Below the pieces are notes generated by a model, which was not told the DNA's origin, made no database searches, and saw nothing but the letters and a program-made list of their open reading frames with translations. 5,027 nt of DNA from Synechococcus sp. GFB01. Its GTDB lineage: Bacteria; Cyanobacteriota; Cyanobacteriia; PCC-6307; Cyanobiaceae. Of this stretch, positions 1 through 5,027 are shown piece by piece. The stretch's first letter is position 1, and every line of letters begins with the position of its first letter. The translations under genes and the position numbers were made by a program. The stretch spans positions 1 to 5,027 of the forward strand of contig NZ_LFEK01000059.1 of assembly GCF_001039265.1 (NCBI RefSeq), in the 5' to 3' direction.

Positions 1-143
1 CGCAGCGCCCAGCCCACCTGGCGGGCGCAGCCGTAGGCGCCGATCAGCTCGGCGATCTGGCCGTAGGTGGCCAGCCGGCCGTGGGGGATCAGCGCCACCA
101 CCTGAGCCACGCGCTGGTCAAAGCTCGTCGCCCTCAAGGCCAT
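1..143 (-). CDS. Alkyltransferase-like (MGMT/Atl family) DNA-binding protein, N-terminal part
   Basis: Reading from an ATG at 143 down to the window edge gives 47 complete codons, beginning MALRATSFDQRV. Residues 19-47 (IPHGRLATYGQI, then GCARQVGWAL) match the helix-turn-helix and arginine-finger region of the O6-alkylguanine-DNA alkyltransferase C-terminal domain. Y27 sits at the base-rotating tyrosine position and R41 at the nucleotide-flipping arginine. The short N-terminus matches stand-alone proteins of about 100 residues such as E. coli YbaZ/Atl, which bind alkylated guanine and pass it to nucleotide excision repair. It does not suggest a two-domain Ada/Ogt enzyme. The catalytic PCHR segment lies outside the window, so active transferase versus Atl (no cysteine) cannot be decided. 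The frame is open up to a TAG at 174-176, and a GTG at 146 is an alternative start. It is divergent from the gene at 204. Confidence 0.85.
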   Translation of the reverse strand, partial: MALRATSFDQRVAQVVALIPHGRLATYGQIAELIGAYGCARQVGWAL

Positions 144-203
144 CACCCAGGTGATCCCGATGATCGCTGCTTTCTAGAGTGACGTGATGATGGTGCTTGG
201 CTG
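144..203. promoter_or_regulatory. Divergent intergenic spacer, probable promoters on both strands
   Basis: These 60 bases separate two divergently read genes, so promoters for both probably lie here or extend into the coding ends. On the plus strand TAGAGT at 175-180 is a weak -10-like hexamer (4 of 6 matches to TATAAT) 24 bases before the ATG at 204. No convincing -35 and no Shine-Dalgarno sequence are visible on either side. A toxin-antitoxin operator would be expected here, but I see no clear inverted repeat. Confidence 0.3.
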
Positions 204-536
204 ATGGCAGCCGGCTGTTCGGCTTCGGCTCCGATCGTTCTCAGTGCGCAGCAACGCCAGTCGCTGGCGCCGCTGGCAATCCGCTACATCTGGTGGCAGC
301 CTGCGGAACGCAGCCTTGCCCATCCCCGTCGGCTGCTGGCCCAGCTGATGAACATCGGCGACTGGCGGGATGTGCAGCTGATGCGCAGCTGCATCGATGA
401 CGCCACCTTGCGGCAGGTGCTGGCCACCGCCCGGGCCGGGGAGTTCAACCGGCGCTCCTGGAACTTCTGGCACCTGCGGCTGGGGCTGCCCCACGGTGAG
501 GCGCTGCCTCCACAACCCCAGCGGCCGTTGCGATGA
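204..536 (+). CDS. Small conserved partner of AbiEii-type nucleotidyltransferase, candidate antitoxin
   Basis: A 110-residue soluble protein with no signal peptide or membrane segment. Its conserved-looking core is YIWW at 28-31, a PRRLLAQLMNIGDWRDV block at 41-57, and SWNFWHLRLG at 85-94. From memory, small proteins with this pattern (Trp-rich start, 'A.VMN.G.W.DV' centre, 'SW.YWH.RLG' end) are often encoded directly upstream of nucleotidyl transferase AbiEii/AbiGii family genes. I infer that it neutralises the toxin. No helix-turn-helix or ribbon-helix-helix is apparent, so autoregulation by DNA binding is not evident. The ATG at 204 is the only ATG in frame after the stop at 180-182, and no Shine-Dalgarno sequence precedes it. 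Its TGA overlaps the ATG of the next gene. The last 15 residues are Pro/Gln-rich and probably unstructured. The pairing is fairly secure, the antitoxin role less so. Confidence 0.75.
   Translation: MAAGCSASAPIVLSAQQRQSLAPLAIRYIWWQPAERSLAHPRRLLAQLMNIGDWRDVQLMRSCIDDATLRQVLATARAGEFNRRSWNFWHLRLGLPHGEALPPQPQRPLR
533..536 (+). promoter_or_regulatory. ATGA stop/start overlap (translational coupling)
   Basis: The TGA stop of the upstream small gene (534-536) overlaps the ATG of the nucleotidyltransferase gene (533-535). No Shine-Dalgarno sequence stands before this ATG, so translation of the second gene probably depends on ribosomes ending the first. That arrangement would make the candidate antitoxin first and keep the two products in proportion. 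Confidence 0.75.
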
Positions 537-1261
537 AGGAGAACGGGCCGGGTGGAGCGCTTGAGCCCAGGCTGAGCACCCTCCCCGAGATTCAGCAACG
601 TCTATGGCCACAGTTGCAATCGCTGCGATCCCTGCACTTTGTGCTCTACGGGGGCACAGCCATCGCCCTGCGACTCGGACACCGCATATCGGTGGATTTC
701 GACTTTTTCAGCTCATCACCCCTGGATCGTGAGCGGATTCGCCAGGCCCTTCCCTTCCTGCAGCAAAGCACCTTGCTCCAGGAGGAGGCCAATGCCCAGA
801 CCTTCCTCGTGCCGGTGACGCAGACGGCAGACCATCCAAACGATCGCGCAACGGTGAAGCTGTCGCTGTTCGGTGGACTGGAGTTCGGCAGAGTTGGCAA
901 CCCGCAACTCACCAGCGATGAGGTTGCCCTGGTCGCCGCACCTGAGGATCTTCTGGCCACGAAACTGAAGGTGATCCTGCAACGCGCTGAGGCCAAGGAC
1001 TACATCGACATCGCGGCACTGCTTCAGGACGACCGAGCATCCCCAGAGGCTGTCGGCGACCGATTGGCTCGAGGGCTCAGCGCTGCGGCAGCCCTCTTCG
1101 GTTCAGCGTTTCAGCCGGCCGAGGCCTTGAAGGCCCTTGTGTTCTTTGAAGACGGGGATCTGCCCGATCTCTCCCTGTGCACCCGACTCCCGTTGGAACG
1201 AGCCGCCAGCGAGGTGGGCCCGTTGCCGCCAGCACCAATGGTTACGCCCCAACTCCACTGA
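533..1261 (+). CDS. AbiEii/AbiGii-family nucleotidyltransferase, candidate toxin
   Basis: A 242-residue protein with the DNA polymerase beta-like nucleotidyltransferase signatures of the AbiEii toxin family. These are the core YGGTAIALRLGHR at 39-51, followed by S53 and the acidic pair D55/D57 (SVDFDFF) expected to bind metal. Further on are K144 (TKLK) and a RAEAKDYIDIAALL block at 151-164. A late FFEDGDLPDL segment at 204-213 is, from memory, typical of the subfamily found with this small upstream partner. Characterised relatives act in type IV toxin-antitoxin or abortive phage-infection systems; the mycobacterial MenT toxins add pyrimidines to tRNA acceptor ends. The substrate here is unknown. 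All key motifs look intact. The ATG overlaps the preceding stop, and trmH follows after 30 bases. Codon use is far more mixed (CGA, ATA, TCA, ACA, CTA occur) than in trmH, which suggests separate ancestry. Confidence 0.9.
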   Translation: MKENGPGGALEPRLSTLPEIQQRLWPQLQSLRSLHFVLYGGTAIALRLGHRISVDFDFFSSSPLDRERIRQALPFLQQSTLLQEEANAQTFLVPVTQTADHPNDRATVKLSLFGGLEFGRVGNPQLTSDEVALVAAPEDLLATKLKVILQRAEAKDYIDIAALLQDDRASPEAVGDRLARGLSAAAALFGSAFQPAEALKALVFFEDGDLPDLSLCTRLPLERAASEVGPLPPAPMVTPQLH

Positions 1262-1291
1262 TCACGCCGCGGACTCCACGCCCCTCAGCCC

Positions 1292-1981
1292 ATGCCCCTG
1301 CTGCCGCGCCGCTTCGAACGCCTGCGGGCCGTGCTGAACCGGCGCATGGGCGATCTCACGCTGCTGCTGGAGCATGTGGAGAAGCCCCACAACCTCTCGG
1401 CGATCCTGCGCAGCTGCGATGCGGTGGGCGTGCTGGAAGCCCATGCGGTGTGCCTGCAGGGCCGCCTCCCCACCTTCAACAGCACCGCCCTGGGCAGCCA
1501 GAAGTGGGTGCCGCTGCAGCTGCATGCGAGCAGCGAGGTGGCGATGCGGGCGCTCAAGGAGCGCGGCTTCCGCCTCTACGGCACCCTGCTGAGCGACACG
1601 GCCGTGGATTACCGCGCCTGCGACTTCACCGGCCCCACGGCCTTCGTGCTGGGGGCGGAGAAGTGGGGCCTGAGCGCGGCGGCGGCGGCGTTGGTGGATC
1701 AGGCGGTGATCATCCCGATGCGGGGCATGGTGCAGTCGCTCAACGTGAGCGTGGCCAGCGCCACGCTGCTGTTCGAGGCGCTGCGGCAGCGCCAGGCGGC
1801 CGGACTGGTGCCCGAGGCCGGTGAGGGGGTGCCGCCGGAGCGCTACCGCGGGCTGCTGCTGGAGTGGGCCTACCCGGAGGTGGCCGCCTGGTGCCGCCGC
1901 GAGGGCGCCCCTACCCCGCCCTCGACTGCGGAGGGAGCGATCAGCGAGGAGCTGCCGCGCACGCTGCGGCTGCGGTGCTGA
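1292..1981 (+). CDS. trmH: tRNA (guanosine(18)-2'-O)-methyltransferase TrmH
   Basis: A 229-residue SPOUT-class methyltransferase that transfers a methyl group from S-adenosylmethionine to the ribose of G18 in the tRNA D-loop. All three SPOUT motifs are present. Motif 1 is KPHNLSAILRSCDAVG at 31-46, with N34 and R40 at the positions of the RNA-binding Asn and catalytic Arg. Motif 2 is VLGAEKWGLS at 119-128 with E123. Motif 3 is IPMRGMVQSLNVSVASA at 141-157, which forms the knotted cofactor pocket with S149 and N151. Length and spacing closely match E. coli TrmH (229 residues, remembered sequence), with the N-terminus two residues longer, which supports this ATG. The C-terminal extension (YRGLLLEWAYPEVAAW) is also family-like. 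No Shine-Dalgarno sequence is seen. It lies 30 bases after the nucleotidyltransferase stop, so readthrough transcription from the toxin pair is possible. Codons end almost only in G or C. Confidence 0.95.
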   Translation: MPLLPRRFERLRAVLNRRMGDLTLLLEHVEKPHNLSAILRSCDAVGVLEAHAVCLQGRLPTFNSTALGSQKWVPLQLHASSEVAMRALKERGFRLYGTLLSDTAVDYRACDFTGPTAFVLGAEKWGLSAAAAALVDQAVIIPMRGMVQSLNVSVASATLLFEALRQRQAAGLVPEAGEGVPPERYRGLLLEWAYPEVAAWCRREGAPTPPSTAEGAISEELPRTLRLRC

Positions 1982-2162
1982 GCAGCCGCTGGCGCAGCAG
2001 CGCCGTGAGCGCCTCCACCTCGCTGGCCACGGTCTTCGCAGGGCGCTCACCGCGATCGGCTCGGCCACGCAGAGGCTGGCGCGCCGCTTCCCCAGCCGCG
2101 GCCGCCCCGGCAGGCTGCCGCCGCGCAGGCGCACCACGCCGTCGTAGAGCAGCAGGCGGTTT
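1941..2162 (-). pseudogene. Frameshifted C-terminal remainder of the acyltransferase gene
   Basis: Protein-like sequence continuing the acyltransferase is split over two frames. At 2160-2162 (AAA on the coding strand), adding one A restores FAENRLLLYDGVVRLRGG. That frame runs on through GRPRLGKRRASLCV to AEPIAVS at about 2045, the usual closing 'EPI.V' strand of such acyltransferases. At 2041-2051 a second -1 shift leads into ERPAKTVASEVEALTALLRQ and a TGA at 1941-1943. The second shift could be one lost G, or a lost 4-base unit from a GAGC duplication (giving AVSERPA). Without the shifts the protein would be about 448 residues, a normal length. The two shifts may be real mutations or sequencing errors. 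The corrected stop lies inside the 3' end of trmH. Confidence 0.65.
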
Positions 2163-3285
2163 CGGCGAAGCGCTCGAAGCTGGGCCGATCAGCCACGTAG
2201 TGCCCGGACACGGCCACGAAGGTCTCCACCAGGCGCATGTGGCGCAGGGCCAGGGCAGCCTCGGCAGCGGTCCAGTCGGCCAGGTGCCGCTGCAGGGGCG
2301 GCAGGTGGTGCCGCGGCGGCAGATCCTCGCGATGGATCCACTGCCAGGCCACCTCCTCGAGCCTGCGGCAGCGGTCTTCCGGGGTGCCCACCGGGCGCAG
2401 GTGCAGACGCGCCTCGGCCAGCCGCAGGGCCCGGTCGCGCAGGGCATCGAGACGCGGCGCCAGATCGGTGGATGCCGCAGCGGCGGCATCGGGCTGCGGC
2501 TGAGGTGGGCTGCCGCAGCCACCGAAGCGGCCGTAGAAGCACTCCAGCTCGGCCAGCATCACCTCCCCGATCCGCCGCAGGCGGCGGTAGCGCCGCTCGG
2601 TGGCGGAAGCCTCCTCGGAATCGGAATCGGAATAGGAATCGGCTGCGGCGAGCGGCTCGAGGCCCAGCTGGCTCTCCAGCCAGCCCAGCAGGCGGTCGAG
2701 CCGCGGCCAGGGGGCGCCCGGATAGGTGTAGCGGATGCCGATCGGCACGATCCACACCGCCTCGCTGCGGCCGGCGCGGCGCAGATCGTCGCGGCACCAG
2801 AGGGCCAGGCGCGCGGCGCCGGGCTCGAGCGGCCCCAGGTGCTCGCCATGGCCGTTGGTGGCACCCTCCGGGGCCAGCACGAAGGGGAACGGACCGTCGC
2901 GCAGCAGCTGGCGGGCCTGGCGCAGGGCGCTCCAGTCGGGATGGCGGCCGCGCCGCAGCGACACGCCGCCAAGGCGCGAGAGCACCCAGCCGAGCGCACG
3001 GCCGCCCCAGAGCGGCATGCCCCGGTCGTAGAGGAAGTGCACCGGCTGGGGCCGCAGATCGGCCGGCAGGGCGCGGGACATCAGCCACAGGCCGCAGAGG
3101 GGGTCGTCGACCTCGCTGTGGCGGAAGGCGAGCAGCAGGCGGCAGCGACCCTGGCGGAACTGGCGCAGCAGACCCACGAGCCGCTCGCCGTGCTCCAGCT
3201 CCAGGGCGGTGATGCCGGCGGGCAGCCAGCGCAGCAGGCGCACGCGCAGCAGCAGCGGCAGCAGCAGCTCCACCAGCAGCCGCAT
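2047..3285 (-). CDS. PlsC-like lysophospholipid acyltransferase, C-terminus frameshifted
   Basis: Starts at ATG 3285 (MRLLVELLLPLLLRVRLL), 47 bases after the permease stop. It has acyltransferase motif I (HX4D) as HSEVDD, H56 to D61, and the acyl-acceptor motif as PEGATNG at 139-145. A VWIVPIGIRYTYPG block follows at 177-190. This order fits the long (about 400-450 residue) cyanobacterial 1-acyl-sn-glycerol-3-phosphate acyltransferase-like proteins, which acylate lysophosphatidate at the membrane in phospholipid and glycolipid synthesis. The exact acceptor is not shown. Residues 216-226 are a Ser/Asp-rich linker encoded by a hexanucleotide repeat, and 258-272 are Pro/Gln/Ala-rich. The natural sequence is followed to about residue 376 (SFERFAET). 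After that this frame becomes Cys/Ala/Arg-rich and ends at 2047, while family-like sequence goes on in other frames. The same frame is open far upstream (to 3984), but that stretch is a shadow of the permease gene. Confidence 0.85.
   Translation of the reverse strand: MRLLVELLLPLLLRVRLLRWLPAGITALELEHGERLVGLLRQFRQGRCRLLLAFRHSEVDDPLCGLWLMSRALPADLRPQPVHFLYDRGMPLWGGRALGWVLSRLGGVSLRRGRHPDWSALRQARQLLRDGPFPFVLAPEGATNGHGEHLGPLEPGAARLALWCRDDLRRAGRSEAVWIVPIGIRYTYPGAPWPRLDRLLGWLESQLGLEPLAAADSYSDSDSEEASATERRYRRLRRIGEVMLAELECFYGRFGGCGSPPQPQPDAAAAASTDLAPRLDALRDRALRLAEARLHLRPVGTPEDRCRRLEEVAWQWIHREDLPPRHHLPPLQRHLADWTAAEAALALRHMRLVETFVAVSGHYVADRPSFERFAETACCSTTAWCACAAAACRGGRGWGSGAPASAWPSRSR
2615..2642. repeat. 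Short hexanucleotide tandem repeat (TCGGAA), about 4.7 copies
   Basis: Three exact TCGGAA units (2615-2632), one variant TAGGAA and a partial unit TCGG. On the minus strand they encode the Ser/Asp-rich stretch DSYSDSDSE of the acyltransferase, between the catalytic domain and the helical C-terminal part. The unit is a multiple of three, so copy-number changes would keep the frame and only alter linker length. Confidence 0.8.
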
Positions 3286-3332
3286 GGCAGGGCTGTAGGC
3301 GGGCCGGATCGGCGCCAGCGGCGGCTGCAACC

Positions 3333-4220
3333 TCACCGGCCGCGGCCGGAGCTCGAAGCGGCCCCGCTCAGCCAACTCTCGAGACCCTCGCCCAGGAAGG
3401 AGAGGCCGAGCACCAGCACGAACATGGCCACGCCGGGGTAGAGGGCGGTCCACCAGATGCCGGTGGGCAGCGCCGTGAGCGCCTGCTGCAGATCCCCGCC
3501 CCACTCCGGCACGGTTTCGGGCAGCCCGAGGCCGAGGAAGCCGAGGCCGCCCAGCACCAGCACCGCATCGGCGGCGTTGAGCGTGAGCAGCACCGGCACC
3601 GAGGTGATCACGTTGCGGAACAGATAGCGCCGCAGGATCCACAGCGGCCCGGCACCGAGCGAGCGGGCCGCCTCCACGAACAGCTCGGCCTTCACCTGGG
3701 CGCTCTGGTTGCGCACCACGCGGAAATACTGCGGGATGTAGACCACGCAGAGGGCGGCGGCGGCATTGGGCAGGCCGCGGCCGAGCAGGAAGGCCAGCAC
3801 CACCGAGAGCAGCAGAACCGGCAGGGTGTAGAGGGTGTCCATCAGCAGCACCAGCAGCCGATCCACCCAGCCGCCCAGGTAGCCGCTCACCATGCCCAGC
3901 GGCACACCGATCAGCAGGGCGATCACCAGAGCCAGCAGCACCACCTGCAGGGCCACGCCGCTGCCGGAGAGGGTGCGCACGCACACGTCACGGCCGAGCC
4001 GGTCGGTGCCGCACCAGTGGGCCGGCGACGGGGCGGCGTAGATCGGGTTGGTGAGGCCGGCGTTGGGATCGGCCAGCCAGCCCAGGTGCACCAGCAGCGG
4101 CGTGAGCAGGGCCACCAGCGCGTAGGCCAGCACGATCAGCACCCCCCAGCGGGCCATGCGGCCCGAGAGCGTGGCGGGGCGCCAGTGCCGCCAGTAGGGG
4201 ATGGGTGGTGGTGAAGGCAT
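3333..4220 (-). CDS. OppC/DppC-type ABC transporter permease (peptide/nickel family)
   Basis: A 295-residue inner-membrane protein. A short cytosolic tail is followed by a first transmembrane helix at about 24-46. Then comes the periplasmic segment ending in GTDRLGRDV (71-79), the hallmark that precedes the permease domain in OppC/DppC/NikC proteins. Further hydrophobic helices lie near 88-113, 120-146, 152-166, 205-232 and 261-284. The cytoplasmic EAA loop, which contacts the ATPase, is EAARSLGAGPLWILRRYLFR at 183-202. The protein would form half of the channel in an importer for peptides, nickel or a similar solute; the substrate cannot be read from the permease. It appears complete, starting at ATG 4220 and ending with TGA at 3333-3335. 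M22 is an in-frame alternative start. No clear Shine-Dalgarno sequence is seen. Its usual partners (DppB-type permease, ATPases, binding protein) are not beside it: a TPR pseudogene lies upstream and an acyltransferase downstream. Confidence 0.92.
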   Translation of the reverse strand: MPSPPPIPYWRHWRPATLSGRMARWGVLIVLAYALVALLTPLLVHLGWLADPNAGLTNPIYAAPSPAHWCGTDRLGRDVCVRTLSGSGVALQVVLLALVIALLIGVPLGMVSGYLGGWVDRLLVLLMDTLYTLPVLLLSVVLAFLLGRGLPNAAAALCVVYIPQYFRVVRNQSAQVKAELFVEAARSLGAGPLWILRRYLFRNVITSVPVLLTLNAADAVLVLGGLGFLGLGLPETVPEWGGDLQQALTALPTGIWWTALYPGVAMFVLVLGLSFLGEGLESWLSGAASSSGRGR

Positions 4221-4252
4221 CGGGCCGGAGTCTTCGCAGGGTGATTCAGTGG

Positions 4253-4272
4253 GCGCACCCGGTGGGGTGCAC
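4253..4272 (-). other. Small hairpin between the TPR pseudogene and the permease gene
   Basis: On minus-strand RNA, GUGCACCC and GGGUGCGC pair over 8 base pairs (one G-U) around a CACC loop. It sits directly after the TAG at 4274-4276 that ends the restored TPR reading frame and 32 bases before the permease ATG. No run of U follows, so it is not a standard intrinsic terminator. It may be a remnant terminator, a leader structure, or chance in GC-rich DNA. Confidence 0.35.
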
Positions 4273-4273
4273 G

Positions 4274-5027
4274 CTATGGGAGGCAGCCCTGGCTGGCCAG
4301 GCCGGTGGCCCCTGCAGCCCGGTCCACCATCGCCACCATGGCATCACCCAGAGCCGCCGCCAAATCGGCTCCATCGGAAAGCAGCCCCGCCAGCGCCTGC
4401 TGCCAGGGGGCAACAGCCACCTGCCGCTGCCGCTCCACCCAGCGCCAGCTGGCGCGGTGGAGGCCACTAACTGGAAGGCCTCCTTCAGCAACGGCGCCCG
4501 CGGAGCACCCGCCAGCATCGCCTCCAGCTGGCGCACGCAGCCCTCCGCATCGCCGGCTCGTTTCAGGGGAAGGGCGCTCTCGATCCGGGGTCCGAGGGAA
4601 CCGGGTTGGAGCAGCGCCAAGACCACGTGATGGCCAAACGACTCGGCGATCCTCCCTTGTTGTTGCACCAGCACGACCAGCCTGGGGTGGGCCTCCACCA
4701 GTTCCAGATCGGCGGCAACCGCCGCCTGCAGCGCAGCGATGGCGGCGCCTTGCTCCAGTTCGGCGTAGGCCAGCCGCTGCATCACCACCTGCTCGAAGCT
4801 GACCTGGGCCGCCTACGAATCTCACTGCTGGCGCTGGATTTGGCCGATAGCGGTAAGAGGCCTGGCATCGACGGGGTCGACCTCCTGGGCCCGCTCGAAC
4901 AAGGTGATCGCCGCCGACCAGCAGCCGGCGGCACGCAGCACCTGAGCCTGCAGCCCTTGGTTGAGCAGGCGCACTCCTTAGCCGTTGAGCACGGCCAGGA
5001 AGGTGATGGTCTGCAGGCGTTCACGCA
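4274..5027 (-). pseudogene. Degraded TPR-type protein gene (5' end outside window)
   Basis: One frame from 5025 down to about 4465 reads as a coherent helical repeat protein interrupted by stops: RERLQTITFLAVLNG, TAA (4978-4980), GVRLLNQGLQAQVLRAAG, and then WSAAITLFERAQEVDP. A TGA (4822-4824) and a TAG (4813-4815) follow. Past them the frame continues AAQVSFEQVVMQRLAYAELE, and later AIAALQAAVAADLELVEAHP and LVQQQGRIAESF. The spacing and the A/L/F/DP pattern resemble tetratricopeptide repeats, which mediate protein-protein contacts. Near 4456-4475 the sense passes by a -1 shift to another frame (ASWRWVERQRQVAV, later AALGDAMVAMVDRAAG), ending in TAG at 4274-4276. Three stops plus a frameshift make a functional product unlikely. 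A GTG/ATG at 4788/4782 could start a 180-residue piece, but its end would be out of frame. No catalytic domain is recognisable. Confidence 0.75.
4442..4455. repeat. 14-bp perfect palindrome GCGCCAGCTGGCGC
   Basis: A perfect self-complementary 14-mer inside the TPR pseudogene, next to the point where the reading frame shifts. It has no spacer, so it would form a poor RNA hairpin. It could be a chance product of GC-rich coding DNA, a dimeric protein site, or a trigger for a small deletion during replication. Confidence 0.6.

Noticed and set aside
209..224. Hairpin AGCCG/CGGCT at the start of the small partner gene
   Set aside because: Five pairs in GC-rich coding DNA, too weak to argue for start-codon control.
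174..611. Minus-strand open frame (145 codons) opposite the small partner gene
   Set aside because: Pro/Gln-rich shadow without recognisable motifs. The plus-strand gene has a conserved core and is coupled to the next gene.
1991..2004. Possible terminator stem GGCGC-AGCA-GCGCC after trmH
   Set aside because: Only five pairs, no U-tract on either strand, and it lies in sequence explained as the acyltransferase tail.
1262..2137. Minus-strand open frame of 291 codons running under trmH
   Set aside because: Only its first 30 or so residues are meaningful, as the shifted acyltransferase tail. The rest is a His/Gln/Arg-rich shadow of trmH.
1864..3441. Long plus-strand open frame (525 codons) opposite the acyltransferase
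   Set aside because: Its product is low-complexity Gly/Gln/Ala/Arg-rich with no domain. The opposite strand has clear acyltransferase motifs; long antisense frames are common in GC-rich DNA.
1997..3484. 18-base exact repeat at 1997-2014 and 3467-3484
   Set aside because: Both copies encode a similar Ala-Leu-Thr-Ala-Leu stretch on the minus strand with the same preferred codons, so coincidence of codon use explains it. No further flanking identity is seen.
3286..3984. Upstream extension of the acyltransferase frame
   Set aside because: This part is an Arg/Ala/Gly-rich shadow of the permease gene, which has clear family motifs in another frame. The acyltransferase start is taken at 3285.
1..5027. 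Search for HIP1 octamers (GCGATCGC), tRNA genes, CRISPR repeats and insertion-sequence ends
   Set aside because: No exact HIP1 copy was found, only shorter CGATCG cores. No cloverleaf, regularly spaced repeat, transposase or terminal inverted repeat was recognised by eye.

Overview
The window is a GC-rich bacterial segment. The strongest taxonomic hints are the TrmH sequence, the long cyanobacterial-type lysophospholipid acyltransferase and the general lack of Shine-Dalgarno sequences. Together they suggest a picocyanobacterium of the Synechococcus/Cyanobium group. This is a judgement from remembered protein families, not from a database search.

Layout from left to right. Positions 1-143 (minus) hold the first 47 codons of a small alkyltransferase-like (MGMT/Atl family) DNA-repair protein cut by the window edge. 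A 60-base divergent spacer follows. Positions 204-1261 (plus) hold two genes overlapping by ATGA: a small conserved partner protein (candidate antitoxin) and an AbiEii/AbiGii-family nucleotidyltransferase (candidate toxin). Thirty bases downstream, on the same strand, is trmH (1292-1981), encoding the tRNA Gm18 2'-O-methyltransferase. The toxin gene uses many A/T-ending codons, whereas trmH uses almost none, so the pair looks like an accessory insertion between two resident genes.

The right half is on the minus strand. A degraded TPR-type gene (4274-5027) enters from the right edge with three in-frame stop codons and one frameshift. It is followed by an OppC/DppC-type ABC transporter permease (3333-4220). 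Next, 47 bases on, comes a PlsC-like acyltransferase (2047-3285) with intact catalytic motifs. Its C-terminal end appears to run on through two -1 frameshifts to position 1941, where it would overlap the 3' end of trmH in convergent orientation.

Functionally these are separate pieces: DNA alkylation repair, a toxin-antitoxin-like pair, tRNA modification, peptide or nickel uptake, and membrane lipid synthesis. I see no tRNA, rRNA, CRISPR array, insertion sequence or replication origin, and nothing that clearly amounts to a new biological system. The points most worth checking are the toxin-antitoxin pair with its partner protein of unknown fold, the two frameshifts in the acyltransferase tail, and the TPR pseudogene whose three stops are each one C-to-T change from a Gln or Arg codon.
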